From contig NZ_WJIB01000005.1 of the NCBI RefSeq assembly GCF_019400745.1, forward strand, positions 62,001-126,000: a DNA stretch of 64,000 nt. Direction: 5' to 3'. Both the position numbers and the translations under genes were made by a program. This DNA is from Cohnella sp. CFH 77786 (GTDB taxonomy: Bacteria; Bacillota; Bacilli; Paenibacillales; Paenibacillaceae). Shown piece after piece: positions 27,223 through 36,619 of the stretch; the first letter of the stretch is position 1, and every line of letters starts with the position of its first letter. The notes under the pieces are model-generated. The model saw only the letters and a list, made by a program, of their open reading frames with translations, searched no databases and was not told the DNA's origin.

Positions 27223-27567
27223 ATGATTCATTTTTTTCATTCCTCGTTCGATGCTTATAACGGAGTGGAAATCGCATTCGATGCCAAAACGTGCACGATC
27301 CACCTCTTAGAGAAAAACGATGGGCGGAGACGTCTGGCCGAAGGCATCGAGTTCGTGCAACAACAGATCACGCATCAGAGCCCGTTTTTTTCGAATCCGA
27401 CATGCCAAGAGATTCGCTGGCTATTCTATCGTCCGGAAGGAATCGTCGAAGAATATCGCCAAGGGGAATGGATCGAACTGAACATGAGCCACAAGGAAAT
27501 TTATTTGCCGTTTTCCAAGAAGATGATGATGCAAAAGGCTTGCAGCAAGATCAATGGGGGCATGTAG
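27223..27567 (+). CDS. Hypothetical protein, 114 residues
   Basis: No family recognised. Soluble, mixed alpha/beta character with aromatic-rich stretches (QEIRWLFYRPEGIVEEYRQGEW) and a basic, Met-rich end (KKMMMQKACSKINGGM). The ATG at 27223 has aaggag 10 bp upstream. It lies between kdpE and the Fur-box gene, same strand, 100 bp from kdpE. A real gene is likely from the ribosome site and normal codon use, but its role is unknown. Confidence 0.6.
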   Translation: MIHFFHSSFDAYNGVEIAFDAKTCTIHLLEKNDGRRRLAEGIEFVQQQITHQSPFFSNPTCQEIRWLFYRPEGIVEEYRQGEWIELNMSHKEIYLPFSKKMMMQKACSKINGGM

Positions 27568-27632
27568 TTTTCCATTTCCTGCAACCTCCGCTGGAATGAA
27601 GGGCTCCTCCTTCCGAGAACGATGAATTAATT

Positions 27633-27651
27633 GACAATGAGAATCATTATC
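27633..27651. promoter_or_regulatory. Fur box
   Basis: GACAATGAGAATCATTATC matches the 19-bp Fur consensus GATAATGATAATCATTATC at 17 of 19 positions. It lies 48 bp upstream of the next gene's ATG, in an AT-rich spot typical of a promoter, suggesting iron-repressed expression. Confidence 0.8.
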
Positions 27652-27698
27652 AAATAAAATGAGGGAGGTAGTGGATTTAAACGTAAGGATGTGACCGT

Positions 27699-28511
27699 AT
27701 GGTTTCACCATTTCTGTTGGTTTCAGATGAGGCCGATTGTCCGTCTGCCTATATTTCATCCGTGAGTGCGAGCACCGACGGGATGTTCGCCGTTGCATCA
27801 GGTCAAGTGATTTTCCGTAAACGCGGTGACGGCAAATGGTCGAGAGAAGATCACGGGCTTCCGGAAGGAACCATGGTGAACAGGATGCAAATGTTCGAAG
27901 GAACGCTGTACGTATGCACGAACATGGGGTTATTTTACCATGATTCAAATCGGTGGCATCCGACGGATATTCGGATTCCATGTTATCAGGTCAAGAAACA
28001 AGGCGATTTTGTCGCCGCTGCGACGGAGTACGGTTTGTGGTGCAAAAACGGCAACCGTTGGGAGTGCGTCGCATACCCGAATACGATCGTCTATGAACTG
28101 CTCCTAACGCCTCAATATTACATCCTCGGCTTTCCTGACGGGATCTCTCTCTATGACCGTCTGACGGGCTCATGGGCGGAATTTCCACTCCAAAGCGCCG
28201 TTACCGTTCTGGAGGCGTATCGCGGTTTTCTTCTTGGCGTGACGCTGGAAGGAAAATTGGTGCAAGGGAATAAGAAGGGCGAAATCCACGAATTCGGTTT
28301 CGAAGGCCTGTCCATCTATTCGCTTAAGTTAACCGAAACCGGCGTATTCGTTTGTTCAAGCCGAGGATTGTACCGCTTGGAGACGATCGGGTCAACCTTG
28401 TTTTTGCGATCCATGCTCACCGGATATCCGGTGAGCGATCTGCATTGCAGCGGGGACTGCATGTATCTCGCAACCCTGTTTCAGGGATTGAAAAAGGTTG
28501 AGTTATTGTAA
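27699..28511 (+). CDS. Hypothetical beta-propeller-like protein behind a Fur box
   Basis: 270 residues, no signal peptide, no family named with confidence. The sequence is a series of ~40-residue units of the type G-x-h-h-h-x-T-x-x-G-h-h (VCTNMGLFYHDSNRWHP, AAATEYGLWCKNGNRWEC, VCSSRGLYRLETIG), resembling blades of a two-component-regulator-type or ligand-binding beta-propeller. Several Cys are present. The ATG at 27699 has taagga 9 bp upstream. The Fur box upstream implies expression when iron is scarce; the product may assist iron or haem handling, but this is inference from the site alone. A terminator follows at 28523-28575. Confidence 0.7.
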   Translation: MVSPFLLVSDEADCPSAYISSVSASTDGMFAVASGQVIFRKRGDGKWSREDHGLPEGTMVNRMQMFEGTLYVCTNMGLFYHDSNRWHPTDIRIPCYQVKKQGDFVAAATEYGLWCKNGNRWECVAYPNTIVYELLLTPQYYILGFPDGISLYDRLTGSWAEFPLQSAVTVLEAYRGFLLGVTLEGKLVQGNKKGEIHEFGFEGLSIYSLKLTETGVFVCSSRGLYRLETIGSTLFLRSMLTGYPVSDLHCSGDCMYLATLFQGLKKVELL

Positions 28512-28522
28512 GGTGCACGGAG

Positions 28523-28575
28523 AACCGCCTGCAGGAACGGAGACCGGACAACACGGTCGCCTGCAGGCGGTTTCT
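28523..28575. terminator. Terminator after the Fur-box gene
   Basis: accgcctgcagg (28524-28535) and cctgcaggcggt (28560-28571) pair over 12 bp, with TTT after the stem. Convergent genes on both sides. Confidence 0.7.
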
Positions 28576-28646
28576 GTTCATCAAGATATTAGAGTTACAT
28601 GTGGATAGGAAATATTACAGCAAAGCCCACGAACCGGGTTATCCTA

Positions 28647-30281
28647 TCAGAAGCGGTAAGACGAGAACCTCATGGCGTTGCGCAGGCTGACCCAGACGTC
28701 GGGACTTTCGCCGCCCATATACCAGTAAGCATAGCCGGCGATCGCCCGCTCTTCGCCCATCGCGGCTTTGGCGGAGAGCGACCGGCCGTCTTCCAGCCAC
28801 AGCGAGTGCAGCTTGCCGAGATCCGTATACTCCGCGGTATATTGTCCGATTTGTCCGTTCCAGACTGTGTTGACGTTTCGGGTCATGATTTCGTCGTTCT
28901 GGCGGACCAGACTCCACTCCTCGGCGGTCACGGACGAAGAATCGCCTGCCGCCGCCCAGTCCCGCGTGTAGAACGGCATCGCCAAGATCGCCTTGGCGGC
29001 GGGAACTTGAGACAGCAAAGCATCCAGTCCCTTCGTAACCCAAGGCAACGAAGAGACGGAGCCGGCCGGGCCTCCGTTCCAATGCTCGTCGTAACCCATG
29101 AGGACGATATAGTCCGCGTTTTTCCCCAAAGCCGCGTAATCGTAGGCGTCCGTCCAGTCGGAATGCGTGTCCGGGGAGAGACTCACCGAGAGCGAAGCTG
29201 GAACGGCGTCGAGCGCCTTGGCCAGATCGGCGATAAATTGCGCAAACGTGCTGCGGTCCTGCGGATCTACGTTCTCGAAATCGATATTGAGCCCGTCGAT
29301 TCCTTTATTTTTCACCTCGTTCGCTAGATAGGTCACGACCGCGTTCCGTTTGGCGGCATCCGACAGCATGTCATGCGTCGTTTGCCGGTTGGAACGGTTG
29401 CCGACCATCGCCCACACCTTCTTCCCGTGCTGATGGGCCCACGTCAGGAGAGAAGCGTCGACAGACGTATTCGACATCCCCGCCTTCCCGAGAAAATACC
29501 ACCGGGGAGACAGCGTGTTTACGTTGGAAGAGAGAACCTCATTCTGAAACTGCTCGGTCGTCTGGCCGTACTGCCAGCCCAGCTGGATTTTCATGTCCGT
29601 CTTGGACCGGATTTGACTTGTCCAGCCGCTCCGCTGCAGGATATTGTCCATCATGACGGCGGCTTCCTGCCGGGTGACCGAAGCGGTTGGGCGGAACTTC
29701 GCGCCGTCTCCTCGCATCACGCCAAGCTCCTTCATCCGCAGCACCGCGGTGACCGCATACGATGCGATTTGGTCCTGGTCACCGTATCCCGTTTGCGAAG
29801 ACCCGGATACAGGCAACTTTTGTTTGAGCGCCCGGCTTATCATGACCGAAGCGTCCTGGCGCGAAACGAGGCTTGCCGGCCCGAACTTGTCTTCGGCAGT
29901 GCCGGTCACGATTCCAAGCTGGGTCGCCGCTTGCACCCAAGGGTAATACCACTCGCCGACCGGTACGTCCGCGAATGCGGAAATCGCGGCGGGAACCGGT
30001 TCAAGCGCGAACAGTCGGTCCAGCATCGTCACCAGCTCCGCGCGGGTAATCGCTTTGGCGGGCTCGAACAATCCGTCTCCGGTTCCTTCGATCAAGTCCA
30101 TATCGTATAAACGCACGATCGCGTCTTTCGCATAGCTCATGGAAATATCGGGAAAAGGAAGCTTCGTCGTCGCCGCAGTCGATCCGGAAGCCGCGAGAGA
30201 CGGGGAAACGATAGAGAAATAGAGAGATAGGCAGGCCAGGAATGACGTAAAATTCCTCACCCGCGTTCGTCCGCGCGACAT
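28647..30281 (-). CDS. Secreted SLH-anchored GH18 protein (spore/cell-wall chitinase-like)
   Basis: 544 residues. A signal peptide (about 1-35, ends SLAASG) is followed by three S-layer homology domains (about 45-215; cues: LIEGTGDGLFEPAKAITRAELV, GIVTGTAEDKFGPASLVSRQDA, GVMRGDGAKFRPTASVTRQEA) that hold proteins on wall polysaccharide, then a GH18 barrel (about 225-544). The catalytic stretch IDGLNIDFENVD fits the DxxDxDxE-type pattern of the YaaH/YdhD group that acts on spore or vegetative peptidoglycan. Also YIVLMGYDEHWNGGPAG and a C-terminal YAYWYMGGESPDVW. The ATG at 30281 has aggtga 5 bp upstream; a GTG at 30290 is an alternative. Confidence 0.9.
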   Translation of the reverse strand: MSRGRTRVRNFTSFLACLSLYFSIVSPSLAASGSTAATTKLPFPDISMSYAKDAIVRLYDMDLIEGTGDGLFEPAKAITRAELVTMLDRLFALEPVPAAISAFADVPVGEWYYPWVQAATQLGIVTGTAEDKFGPASLVSRQDASVMISRALKQKLPVSGSSQTGYGDQDQIASYAVTAVLRMKELGVMRGDGAKFRPTASVTRQEAAVMMDNILQRSGWTSQIRSKTDMKIQLGWQYGQTTEQFQNEVLSSNVNTLSPRWYFLGKAGMSNTSVDASLLTWAHQHGKKVWAMVGNRSNRQTTHDMLSDAAKRNAVVTYLANEVKNKGIDGLNIDFENVDPQDRSTFAQFIADLAKALDAVPASLSVSLSPDTHSDWTDAYDYAALGKNADYIVLMGYDEHWNGGPAGSVSSLPWVTKGLDALLSQVPAAKAILAMPFYTRDWAAAGDSSSVTAEEWSLVRQNDEIMTRNVNTVWNGQIGQYTAEYTDLGKLHSLWLEDGRSLSAKAAMGEERAIAGYAYWYMGGESPDVWVSLRNAMRFSSYRF

Positions 30282-30388
30282 CCGCCTCACCTGCGCTTCC
30301 TCTTAGAGTCGTAGAACAACCCTATTCTACTGATGGAAGCGCTTCGATTCCTATGCCTAAAATGTTGGCAAGAGGAGGGGACGTCAGT

Positions 30389-31834
30389 TCACGGCCGGAC
30401 AATGGCGAAGACGCTGCCGTAAGGTCCCGTGAACACGGGCTCTCCGAATTCCCGCACCCAATCGCGGTACAGTTTGCCGGACACCCCCGCGCGCGTGATG
30501 ACGTATTCCGGTTTATCATCGCGGACGATTTCCGGCAAATATTCCCCGTACCCGTACATGGACCGCTGAAACGCGTTCCAACCGAGCGCCCCTTTCGATT
30601 CGTCGGTGACGAAAGGGTCCTGGCGCCCGTCGCACAAGACGTTCCCGCCCCGGAACATGACGTAGCCGGAAGCTCCGTACGGGGCCATCACTTTGGGGCG
30701 GTGTCCGGTTGCCGTCTGCTGCAGAAGATAATCCATTTCCTTCACAGGATACTGGGTCTCGTTCACGCGGGGCGGAAAAGCGCAGAAGTTGATCGCGATG
30801 TTGACCGACAACCCGATCGCCAGGCAGAGAAGCAGCGTCCGGTTGTCAAACCGAGCGCGCAGGTTGCGCAAATAAGCAATTTCCTCCGGCAAAGTGGCGG
30901 CGAAATAAGGGATGAACAGCCACATGAACAGATTCTGCTTGAAGCTGGACACGCCCAAATAGAGGATGCCTAGCATGAACAGATAACGGAACGGTTTGCG
31001 GTGCAGCGTGAAAGGGAGGATGGCCGCGAAAAACAGGAGAAGCAGCAAAATCGGAAAATGGACCGGCTTGGCGAACGGAATCGGTTGCCACTCGTTAATG
31101 AGCATGTTGAAATCGCCTTTGGTGACGGTAAGGATGTACAGGATGCTCTTCGGTCCGCCCGGATTCGCGAGACCCGCGAGCAGTACCGCCCCGAAAGCCG
31201 CCGCATGCCGTTTCGTCCATCGTTTCTCCCACAAGGTCTCCAGGATGGCCATCCCCGTGAAAGCCGCGATCACGAGCCAGACGCCCGCGTGAAAGTTGGC
31301 GACGGCCAGCGACAGGACGATCATCCCGATCGTTTGGAAGGTACGGGGTTTCATCTGGAAACCGCGCAAAAACACGACGAACCAGACGATCATCCACGCG
31401 GATACCATCTGGGGGCGCGTCGCGAAATAGTTGTAGTAAATCCAGCAAGCCGCCAGAAGGACGAGCGGCAGCAGAGCCGGATGGCGTTCGTGCAGGCCGA
31501 TTTCCATGCGGGATACGCTTGTCAGCCGATCCATCCCCAAGATCAGAAGCAGCAGGCAGACGGCGGTCAGCAAGTAGGCGCCAGGCCATCCGAACGCCGA
31601 GTACAGCAGCGCGAGTACGATTTGAAAAGCGTATTCGTGCGGTACATAAGGCAGCTTGTCTCCGTAGAACGTATGGATCGCATGGTGAAGCACCGTCCGG
31701 TGGTCGACCATATAGCGGCCCAGCTCCAGGTGCCAAAACGTATCCGGATCGTTATAAGAGTAGCGGGGAAACATGAGAACGACGGCCAGGACGACCAGCA
31801 TCCCTAATACGGCGGACAGCTTCGCGCTTTTCAT
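30389..31834 (-). CDS. Polytopic membrane protein, GT-C-like
   Basis: 481 residues with about ten membrane helices and a C-terminal soluble domain (about 390-481). The first loop after helix 1 contains NDPDTFWHLELGRYMVDHR, resembling the acidic D-x-D/E loop of GT-C glycosyltransferases or O-mannosyl/PMT-like enzymes. The C-terminal part (APYGASGYVMFRGGNVLCDGRQDPF) recalls bacterial dolichyl-mannosyltransferase-like hypothetical proteins. Neighbours on the same strand are an SLH-GH18 protein and a phosphoesterase, consistent with surface-polymer work, but no substrate can be assigned. Confidence 0.75.
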   Translation of the reverse strand: MKSAKLSAVLGMLVVLAVVLMFPRYSYNDPDTFWHLELGRYMVDHRTVLHHAIHTFYGDKLPYVPHEYAFQIVLALLYSAFGWPGAYLLTAVCLLLLILGMDRLTSVSRMEIGLHERHPALLPLVLLAACWIYYNYFATRPQMVSAWMIVWFVVFLRGFQMKPRTFQTIGMIVLSLAVANFHAGVWLVIAAFTGMAILETLWEKRWTKRHAAAFGAVLLAGLANPGGPKSILYILTVTKGDFNMLINEWQPIPFAKPVHFPILLLLLFFAAILPFTLHRKPFRYLFMLGILYLGVSSFKQNLFMWLFIPYFAATLPEEIAYLRNLRARFDNRTLLLCLAIGLSVNIAINFCAFPPRVNETQYPVKEMDYLLQQTATGHRPKVMAPYGASGYVMFRGGNVLCDGRQDPFVTDESKGALGWNAFQRSMYGYGEYLPEIVRDDKPEYVITRAGVSGKLYRDWVREFGEPVFTGPYGSVFAIVRP

Positions 31835-31879
31835 CCGAAACCCCTTTTTCCCGAATCATCCTCGCTTTGACGTTACGGC

Positions 31880-32776
31880 TTAGGCTTTCCAAATGTCCAG
31901 CGCCTTTGCTTTCCGGCTCTCCCCGAGAGCGGGCAAACCGTAAAGATCCTCGATCGTCCGCAATACGCTAAAATGGTTGGATTTCTGCGCATACGTTCCT
32001 TGTTTCACCATCGGACCTACGAAAATGGTAGGGATTTTGTTCTTCGAGCCGTAATCGTCCTCATCCCAAGTCAAGAGGAACAATCCGTTATGCTTCTCTG
32101 CCCATTCCACGTAGGGGGACAGATTCTTCTTGAGCCAGTCGTCGGCTTGCTTGACGGTTCCGTCGTGAATGTCGTGGTCCAGGTTCGGCACCACGATGGA
32201 AACGGTCGGGAGCCGGGCGAAGTCTTGGGGAAAGCTGTCGAACGGCATATTCGCCGCGGACGGGACGTTGGTGAAGTTGACCCACGGATTGTGCTTCCGG
32301 GCATATTTGAAGGCAGAGTCGTACGATCCGTCGAAGCCGGTTTTCGGCAAGCTTTCCGAATATCCGCCGAACGTGTATCCCCGCTTGATCAATTCGGAGG
32401 CCAGATTGGGCGCGCCCGATTTTTTCTTCGGCCTTTTGTCGTCCTTGATCCCCTGGTTGGAGCCGGAAAACAAATCGTAATAATTGGGTTGGCTGGGATG
32501 TTCGACGGCATAATGATTAACTAAGTTGGCGCCTTTTTTCATCAATTCGTTCATGTAAGGCGCATCGGGATTGTGGTAAATTTGCTTAAACGAATGGTTT
32601 TCTTCGATCACGATCACGACTTTATCCGGCTTGGGCGTTGTTTTCGCGGAAACGGGAGCCGGAGCGGCTTGCGGAGCGTCAGGTGCCGTCAAGGCTTCTC
32701 CCCCTGCGGACGTGCAGGAAGCGAGGACGGACACCGTGATGGCCACCATGGAAACGATGCGTATGTAGATCTTCAT
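31880..32776 (-). CDS. Phosphoesterase lipoprotein (acid phosphatase / phospholipase C-like)
   Basis: 298 residues, alkaline-phosphatase superfamily, phosphoesterase family (PF04185 type). The ATG at 32776 is chosen: gaggag lies ahead and it places a lipoprotein signal first (lipobox LASC, Cys about residue 21). A Pro/Ala linker precedes the catalytic domain: VVIVIEENHSFKQIYHN (metal-binding Glu/Asn), AVEHPSQPNYYDLFSG, and late LTWDEDDYGSKNKIPTIFVGP. Secreted and lipid-anchored; releases phosphate from an unknown ester. No Pho box was looked for beyond inspection, and none is obvious. Confidence 0.88.
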   Translation of the reverse strand: MKIYIRIVSMVAITVSVLASCTSAGGEALTAPDAPQAAPAPVSAKTTPKPDKVVIVIEENHSFKQIYHNPDAPYMNELMKKGANLVNHYAVEHPSQPNYYDLFSGSNQGIKDDKRPKKKSGAPNLASELIKRGYTFGGYSESLPKTGFDGSYDSAFKYARKHNPWVNFTNVPSAANMPFDSFPQDFARLPTVSIVVPNLDHDIHDGTVKQADDWLKKNLSPYVEWAEKHNGLFLLTWDEDDYGSKNKIPTIFVGPMVKQGTYAQKSNHFSVLRTIEDLYGLPALGESRKAKALDIWKA

Positions 32777-32992
32777 ATGCGGAACTTGCTCCTCGGGATC
32801 CGACGTGTGATGTTGCGCCCCATTATAGAACAAGCCTTGCGGCATGGCAATGGCGGGGAATCGTTTACACGGTTTTAAGCTTTCTTTCATCGCGGCTTAA
32901 TGATTGTGGATTAGAATGCAAGGGGATGTCGAAGATTCAGGAACCTCCGGAACGACGTTCTCTGGGATCGAAACTTGGAAAGAAGGGGCCAG

Positions 32993-34174
32993 ATGAAAAA
33001 CAACCCACGCATTCTGATCGTTTACTCCACGTTCGGGGCTGGGCATCTCCAAGCGGCCGAGTCCATCCGGCAAGCCCTGTTCGCGCAAGGCGTGGTCCAA
33101 GTCGACATGATCGATCTGCTCGAAGAAGCCCATCCGTACTGGAACGCCTTTTCCCGGTACGCTTATTTGCGCAGCTCCGCCTATTTTCCCCGGATTTACG
33201 GCTGGAGTTACGATTTGACCAACCAGGCTCGTCCCGACCCGAATGTCAGCCGGTTGTTCCATTCCCTCGGCATGAAGAAGCTGAAGGAGATCGTGGAGCG
33301 GCTCAAACCGGATGCCGTCATTCATACGTTTCCTTATTTGGCCATGTCGGAATGGAGCGGCAAAGGCGGTTCGGGCATTCCGACGTTTACCGTTTTGACC
33401 GACTACGTGCTGCACAGCCGGTGGGTCCATCCGGATACGGACCGATACTTCGTGGCAACCGAACGGTTGAAACAATCGTTGATCGCGGCCGGGATTGAAG
33501 AGAACCGGATCTCCGTCACCGGCATCCCGATCCGCCGGGCGTTCGAACAACGGTTCGACCCCGAGGCATTGCGCGCCAAGCACGGGCTTGATTCCCGCAA
33601 GAAATACGCGCTGATCTCGGCCGGCGCTTTCGGCGTTCAGTCGCATGTGCGTAAGATGGTCCAAAGCGTATTGGATCATACAGAATGCGATATCATTCTC
33701 GTCTGCGGTAAAAACCGGAAGCTGCTGCGCCGCATGGAAGCGGCGTACGGCCTGGAAACGCGGGTTCGCATCATGGGATTCGCGGAGAGGATGGAGGAGT
33801 GGATGGCCGTCTCCTCGTGCATGCTTACGAAAGCGGGAGCGATCACGCTCACGGAAGCGCTGGCGCTGTCGCTGCCCGTCATCGTATATCGGCCGCTGCC
33901 GGGTCAGGAGAAAGGAAACGCCGGGGTATTGTCCGAGTTGGGCGCTCTCTATGCGGCCGACAACGCGGGGGAATTGGCGGGATGCCTGGCTAGGCTGGAA
34001 GAAGATCCGGCGAGAAGAAGAATGGTGAGGGCGATGCAAGCCTTGTACCGGAGAGGCGCCGCGGACCGGATTGCGGCGGAAGTCAGGGAAACCCTGGGCG
34101 CCGTCAGGATTCCCCGGGAGAGTCCGGCGATTCGTACAGCCGGATCAGACGAATGGCAGTGGCGGACCAATTGA
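32993..34174 (+). CDS. UgtP/MGDG synthase-type glycosyltransferase
   Basis: 393 residues, GT-B fold of family GT28 (MurG, MGDG synthase, UgtP). N-terminal ILIVYSTFGAGHLQAAESI (lipid-acceptor loop of MGDG-synthase type), HTFPYLAMSEWSG, VLTDYVLHSRWVHPDTDRYFVA, and C-terminal nucleotide-sugar site SCMLTKAGAITLTEALALSLPVI followed by PLPGQEKGNA. It probably glycosylates a lipid such as diacylglycerol at the membrane face (family knowledge). The ATG at 32993 has aaagaagggg before it. Its 3' end overlaps that of the next, convergent gene by 71 bp. Confidence 0.9.
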   Translation: MKNNPRILIVYSTFGAGHLQAAESIRQALFAQGVVQVDMIDLLEEAHPYWNAFSRYAYLRSSAYFPRIYGWSYDLTNQARPDPNVSRLFHSLGMKKLKEIVERLKPDAVIHTFPYLAMSEWSGKGGSGIPTFTVLTDYVLHSRWVHPDTDRYFVATERLKQSLIAAGIEENRISVTGIPIRRAFEQRFDPEALRAKHGLDSRKKYALISAGAFGVQSHVRKMVQSVLDHTECDIILVCGKNRKLLRRMEAAYGLETRVRIMGFAERMEEWMAVSSCMLTKAGAITLTEALALSLPVIVYRPLPGQEKGNAGVLSELGALYAADNAGELAGCLARLEEDPARRRMVRAMQALYRRGAADRIAAEVRETLGAVRIPRESPAIRTAGSDEWQWRTN

Positions 34175-35216
34175 AGCGGTTCAGGCAGTCTTGGCGGGCT
34201 TGAAGCTTCAGGACGCGCAGGAAAGCGGAATCGTTCGCGACGCGGACGATCGCCTCGGCGAACGATCGGGGATTGCGGTAGTCGCGGATCAGAATTCCGT
34301 TCCGGTTATGGATCACGATTTCGCCGATCCCTCCGATATCGGAAGCGATGACGGGCAACCCGGAAGATAAGGCTTCGACGTTCACGAGACCGAATGCTTC
34401 GTGTTCCTGGGAAGGGCAGACGAAGACGTCCGCTTTGCGGAAAACCCGGTGAATGCGGCTATGCGGAACGGTACCGAGGAAGTCCGCGGAAACGCCCTTT
34501 TGACGGGCCAAAGTCCGCATGCGAAGAACGTATCCGCCGTTTCGGGAGCCGCCTGCCACGATGACTTTGAGCGGTTTGCTTACGCGGTCCTGAGCGTGCT
34601 TGACGGCTTGGAGCAGCACCGGCAGTCCTTTGCGCGGGATCAACCGCCCGGCAAAAAGCAAGGTGAACGAACGGCCCGATTTTCCTTCGTCCGCGGGGGA
34701 GAAACGGGCCGTATCCACGCCCAGCCATACTTTGCGGATCTTATGGGCGACGCCGGGAAACCGAATGCCCAGCCGGCTCTTGAGGGAGGAACTGTTGGCG
34801 ATAATGATATCGGCTGCCCGCAGTCCGGCTTCCGCGGCGGCGCGGTCGGCATAAGGAGGGCTGACGAAGGTCAGGGAATGCAGGAACAGGGAAACGAGAG
34901 CCGTCGGAAACATCTGCTTGATCGCGCGGACGAACCGCGGCCGGTTGTCGATCTGGATCACGTCGAATTCCTTGCCGGCCAGAAATCGGCGAACGCGTGC
35001 CAAATAGTTCGACGGGCTCCCCGCCTGCACGCGGTGAATGTGCACCCCTGAGACGACGGAATGATTGGGGTAGCGGGGATGGGAACGGCTGATGACCGTG
35101 ACCGAGTGGCGCAGCTCCGCGAGCTTGGCGGCGACCGCCAGGATGGTGATTTCGACGGAACCGCCCAGGATCGGGGGAACGGGAATCTGTTCGGGCGCGA
35201 CAATGGCGATGCGCAT
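34104..35216 (-). CDS. Glycosyltransferase family 4, CotSA-like
   Basis: 370 residues, GT-B fold. N-terminal ILGGSVEITILAVAAKLAELRHSV acceptor half; C-terminal donor half with LLFAGRLIPRKGLPVLLQAV and the E-x7-E motif CPSQEHEAFGLVNVEALSSGLPV. A Bacillus homologue class is CotSA, a spore coat glycosyltransferase; the neighbours (CotS-, YheC/D-types) support a spore surface role. It converges on the UgtP-like gene with a 71-bp overlap. Confidence 0.9.
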   Translation of the reverse strand: MRIAIVAPEQIPVPPILGGSVEITILAVAAKLAELRHSVTVISRSHPRYPNHSVVSGVHIHRVQAGSPSNYLARVRRFLAGKEFDVIQIDNRPRFVRAIKQMFPTALVSLFLHSLTFVSPPYADRAAAEAGLRAADIIIANSSSLKSRLGIRFPGVAHKIRKVWLGVDTARFSPADEGKSGRSFTLLFAGRLIPRKGLPVLLQAVKHAQDRVSKPLKVIVAGGSRNGGYVLRMRTLARQKGVSADFLGTVPHSRIHRVFRKADVFVCPSQEHEAFGLVNVEALSSGLPVIASDIGGIGEIVIHNRNGILIRDYRNPRSFAEAIVRVANDSAFLRVLKLQARQDCLNRFNWSATAIRLIRLYESPDSPGES

Positions 35217-35371
35217 GAATCGTCACCTGCTTCAATTGTGGGAGATCACCACAATGTATGTCCGAGCGGGATTCGCAGTGAACCCAGTTTGCGCGCCGAT
35301 AGCCTCTTCCGCTCATCCGATCGGCAAGAGGCATGCTTAAATTGAATCAGGGAGGCGTCGTCATCCGCGGC

Positions 35372-36478
35372 CTATGGCCGGCGAGCGGTCAAATACGAGG
35401 CGAAACCCGCCGTCAAATCCGTGACGCGCCGAAGCATATCCGAAGTGAGCAGATCCCGGCCGGGCACCGTATTGAAGTCCAGCAAATAGATGCCGCGCCT
35501 GCGGTCGACTGCTACGTCGATGCCGAGATGGCTGAGGGTCGGTCTGAACAGCGTCAAGTACCGGGCCGCTTCCAGTGCCGGCTTCACCAGCTCTTCCGCG
35601 GACGGAAGGGGCACCCCGCTGCGGCTCGCCCACCGGCTGAGCTCCAGCCAAGTGGTCTTGGACCCGCCCGCATGGCTGTTGGTCACGATGGAGCCCGGCT
35701 TGCCGAGCTTGGGCCGGATGCCCGCCGTATGCCAGTTGCCGTCGGAGCCCCGGTGCACGACGACGCGGAAATCGATTTTGCGGCCGTCCCGGCGGATCAA
35801 ATCGAGTCCTTGCTGCGCAAGATAGTTCCGTTTTTTCAACAGCCGTCCGGCTATCCCCGTCAATTTCTCCAGCGTAACCTTCCCTTCGATTTTCGGAATC
35901 TCTCCGTGTTTCGACGAACGCACCTCGTACCGGCCGGGACCGGATTGCCGGATTTCGAGAATGCCCTTTCCCTGATAACCGAGAACGGGTTTCAAATAGA
36001 CATTGCCCCAGCGGCCCAGCAGCCGGACGAGATCCGACGCCCGGTCGGCCGGTTCGCTTTCCGGTACGTAACGCGCAATGCGGGGGTGAAGGCTCAGCAG
36101 GCCGTGCAATTCGGCTTTGTCGAAAAACCGGGGGTTAAACGCAGGGATGCCAAGCTCTTCGAACTTGCGTTTGACCGCCTTGGCTCCAAGCCCGAGACCC
36201 CGGATTCCGACCGGATAGTTCTCGTACAAGACGTCCGGCAGGGGATGCCATTCCCTGCGCCAGCCGGACTGGCCGTCCTGCGAGCGGGAGGACCAGGCAT
36301 GGACCCTGCGCCGCTTGAAATCCACGTCCTCCGAGCGGAAGAACAAGACCTGAAGGCCGTAACGTTTGCCCGCCGAATGAAACAGCCGCCAAGTAACCGC
36401 AGGACGGAAGGTAGGGGAAGGTCGTCCGGAACCCCGGGCGGGAAAAGACTTCTGCAGTATGCCGAACCGTTTCGTCAT
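35372..36478 (-). CDS. YheC/YheD-type ATP-grasp spore coat protein
   Basis: 368 residues, ATP-grasp fold of the YheC/YheD family (spore coat-associated in B. subtilis). N-terminal MTKRFGILQ, DVLYENYPVGIRG, IPAFNPRFFDKAELHGLL, then ATP-grasp elements GNVYLKPVLGYQGKGILEI, DFRVVVHRG, and metal-binding GIYLLDFNTVPGR. The ATG at 36478 fits the family N-terminus; upstream in-frame codons are GC-rich junk. Divergent from cotS with a 141-bp shared regulatory gap. Confidence 0.88.
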   Translation of the reverse strand: MTKRFGILQKSFPARGSGRPSPTFRPAVTWRLFHSAGKRYGLQVLFFRSEDVDFKRRRVHAWSSRSQDGQSGWRREWHPLPDVLYENYPVGIRGLGLGAKAVKRKFEELGIPAFNPRFFDKAELHGLLSLHPRIARYVPESEPADRASDLVRLLGRWGNVYLKPVLGYQGKGILEIRQSGPGRYEVRSSKHGEIPKIEGKVTLEKLTGIAGRLLKKRNYLAQQGLDLIRRDGRKIDFRVVVHRGSDGNWHTAGIRPKLGKPGSIVTNSHAGGSKTTWLELSRWASRSGVPLPSAEELVKPALEAARYLTLFRPTLSHLGIDVAVDRRRGIYLLDFNTVPGRDLLTSDMLRRVTDLTAGFASYLTARRP

Positions 36479-36619
36479 CCCATCACGCTCCCTTCTCCCA
36501 CGATATGTTCCGGGCGGGCGATCGGATGGCCCAAATGTGCCGGGCTCGGGCCGATGTCGTTCCCTCATCTGTCCCTTTACATAAAGTTAATAAAAGGGTT
36601 CTGCAAAGGAGAACTGACG

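Noticed and set aside
35333..36619. N-terminal half of a 766-codon plus-strand frame leading into cotS
   Set aside because: It overlaps the YheC/D gene on the other strand and lacks domain features; the real cotS start is the TTG at 36620 with a good ribosome site.
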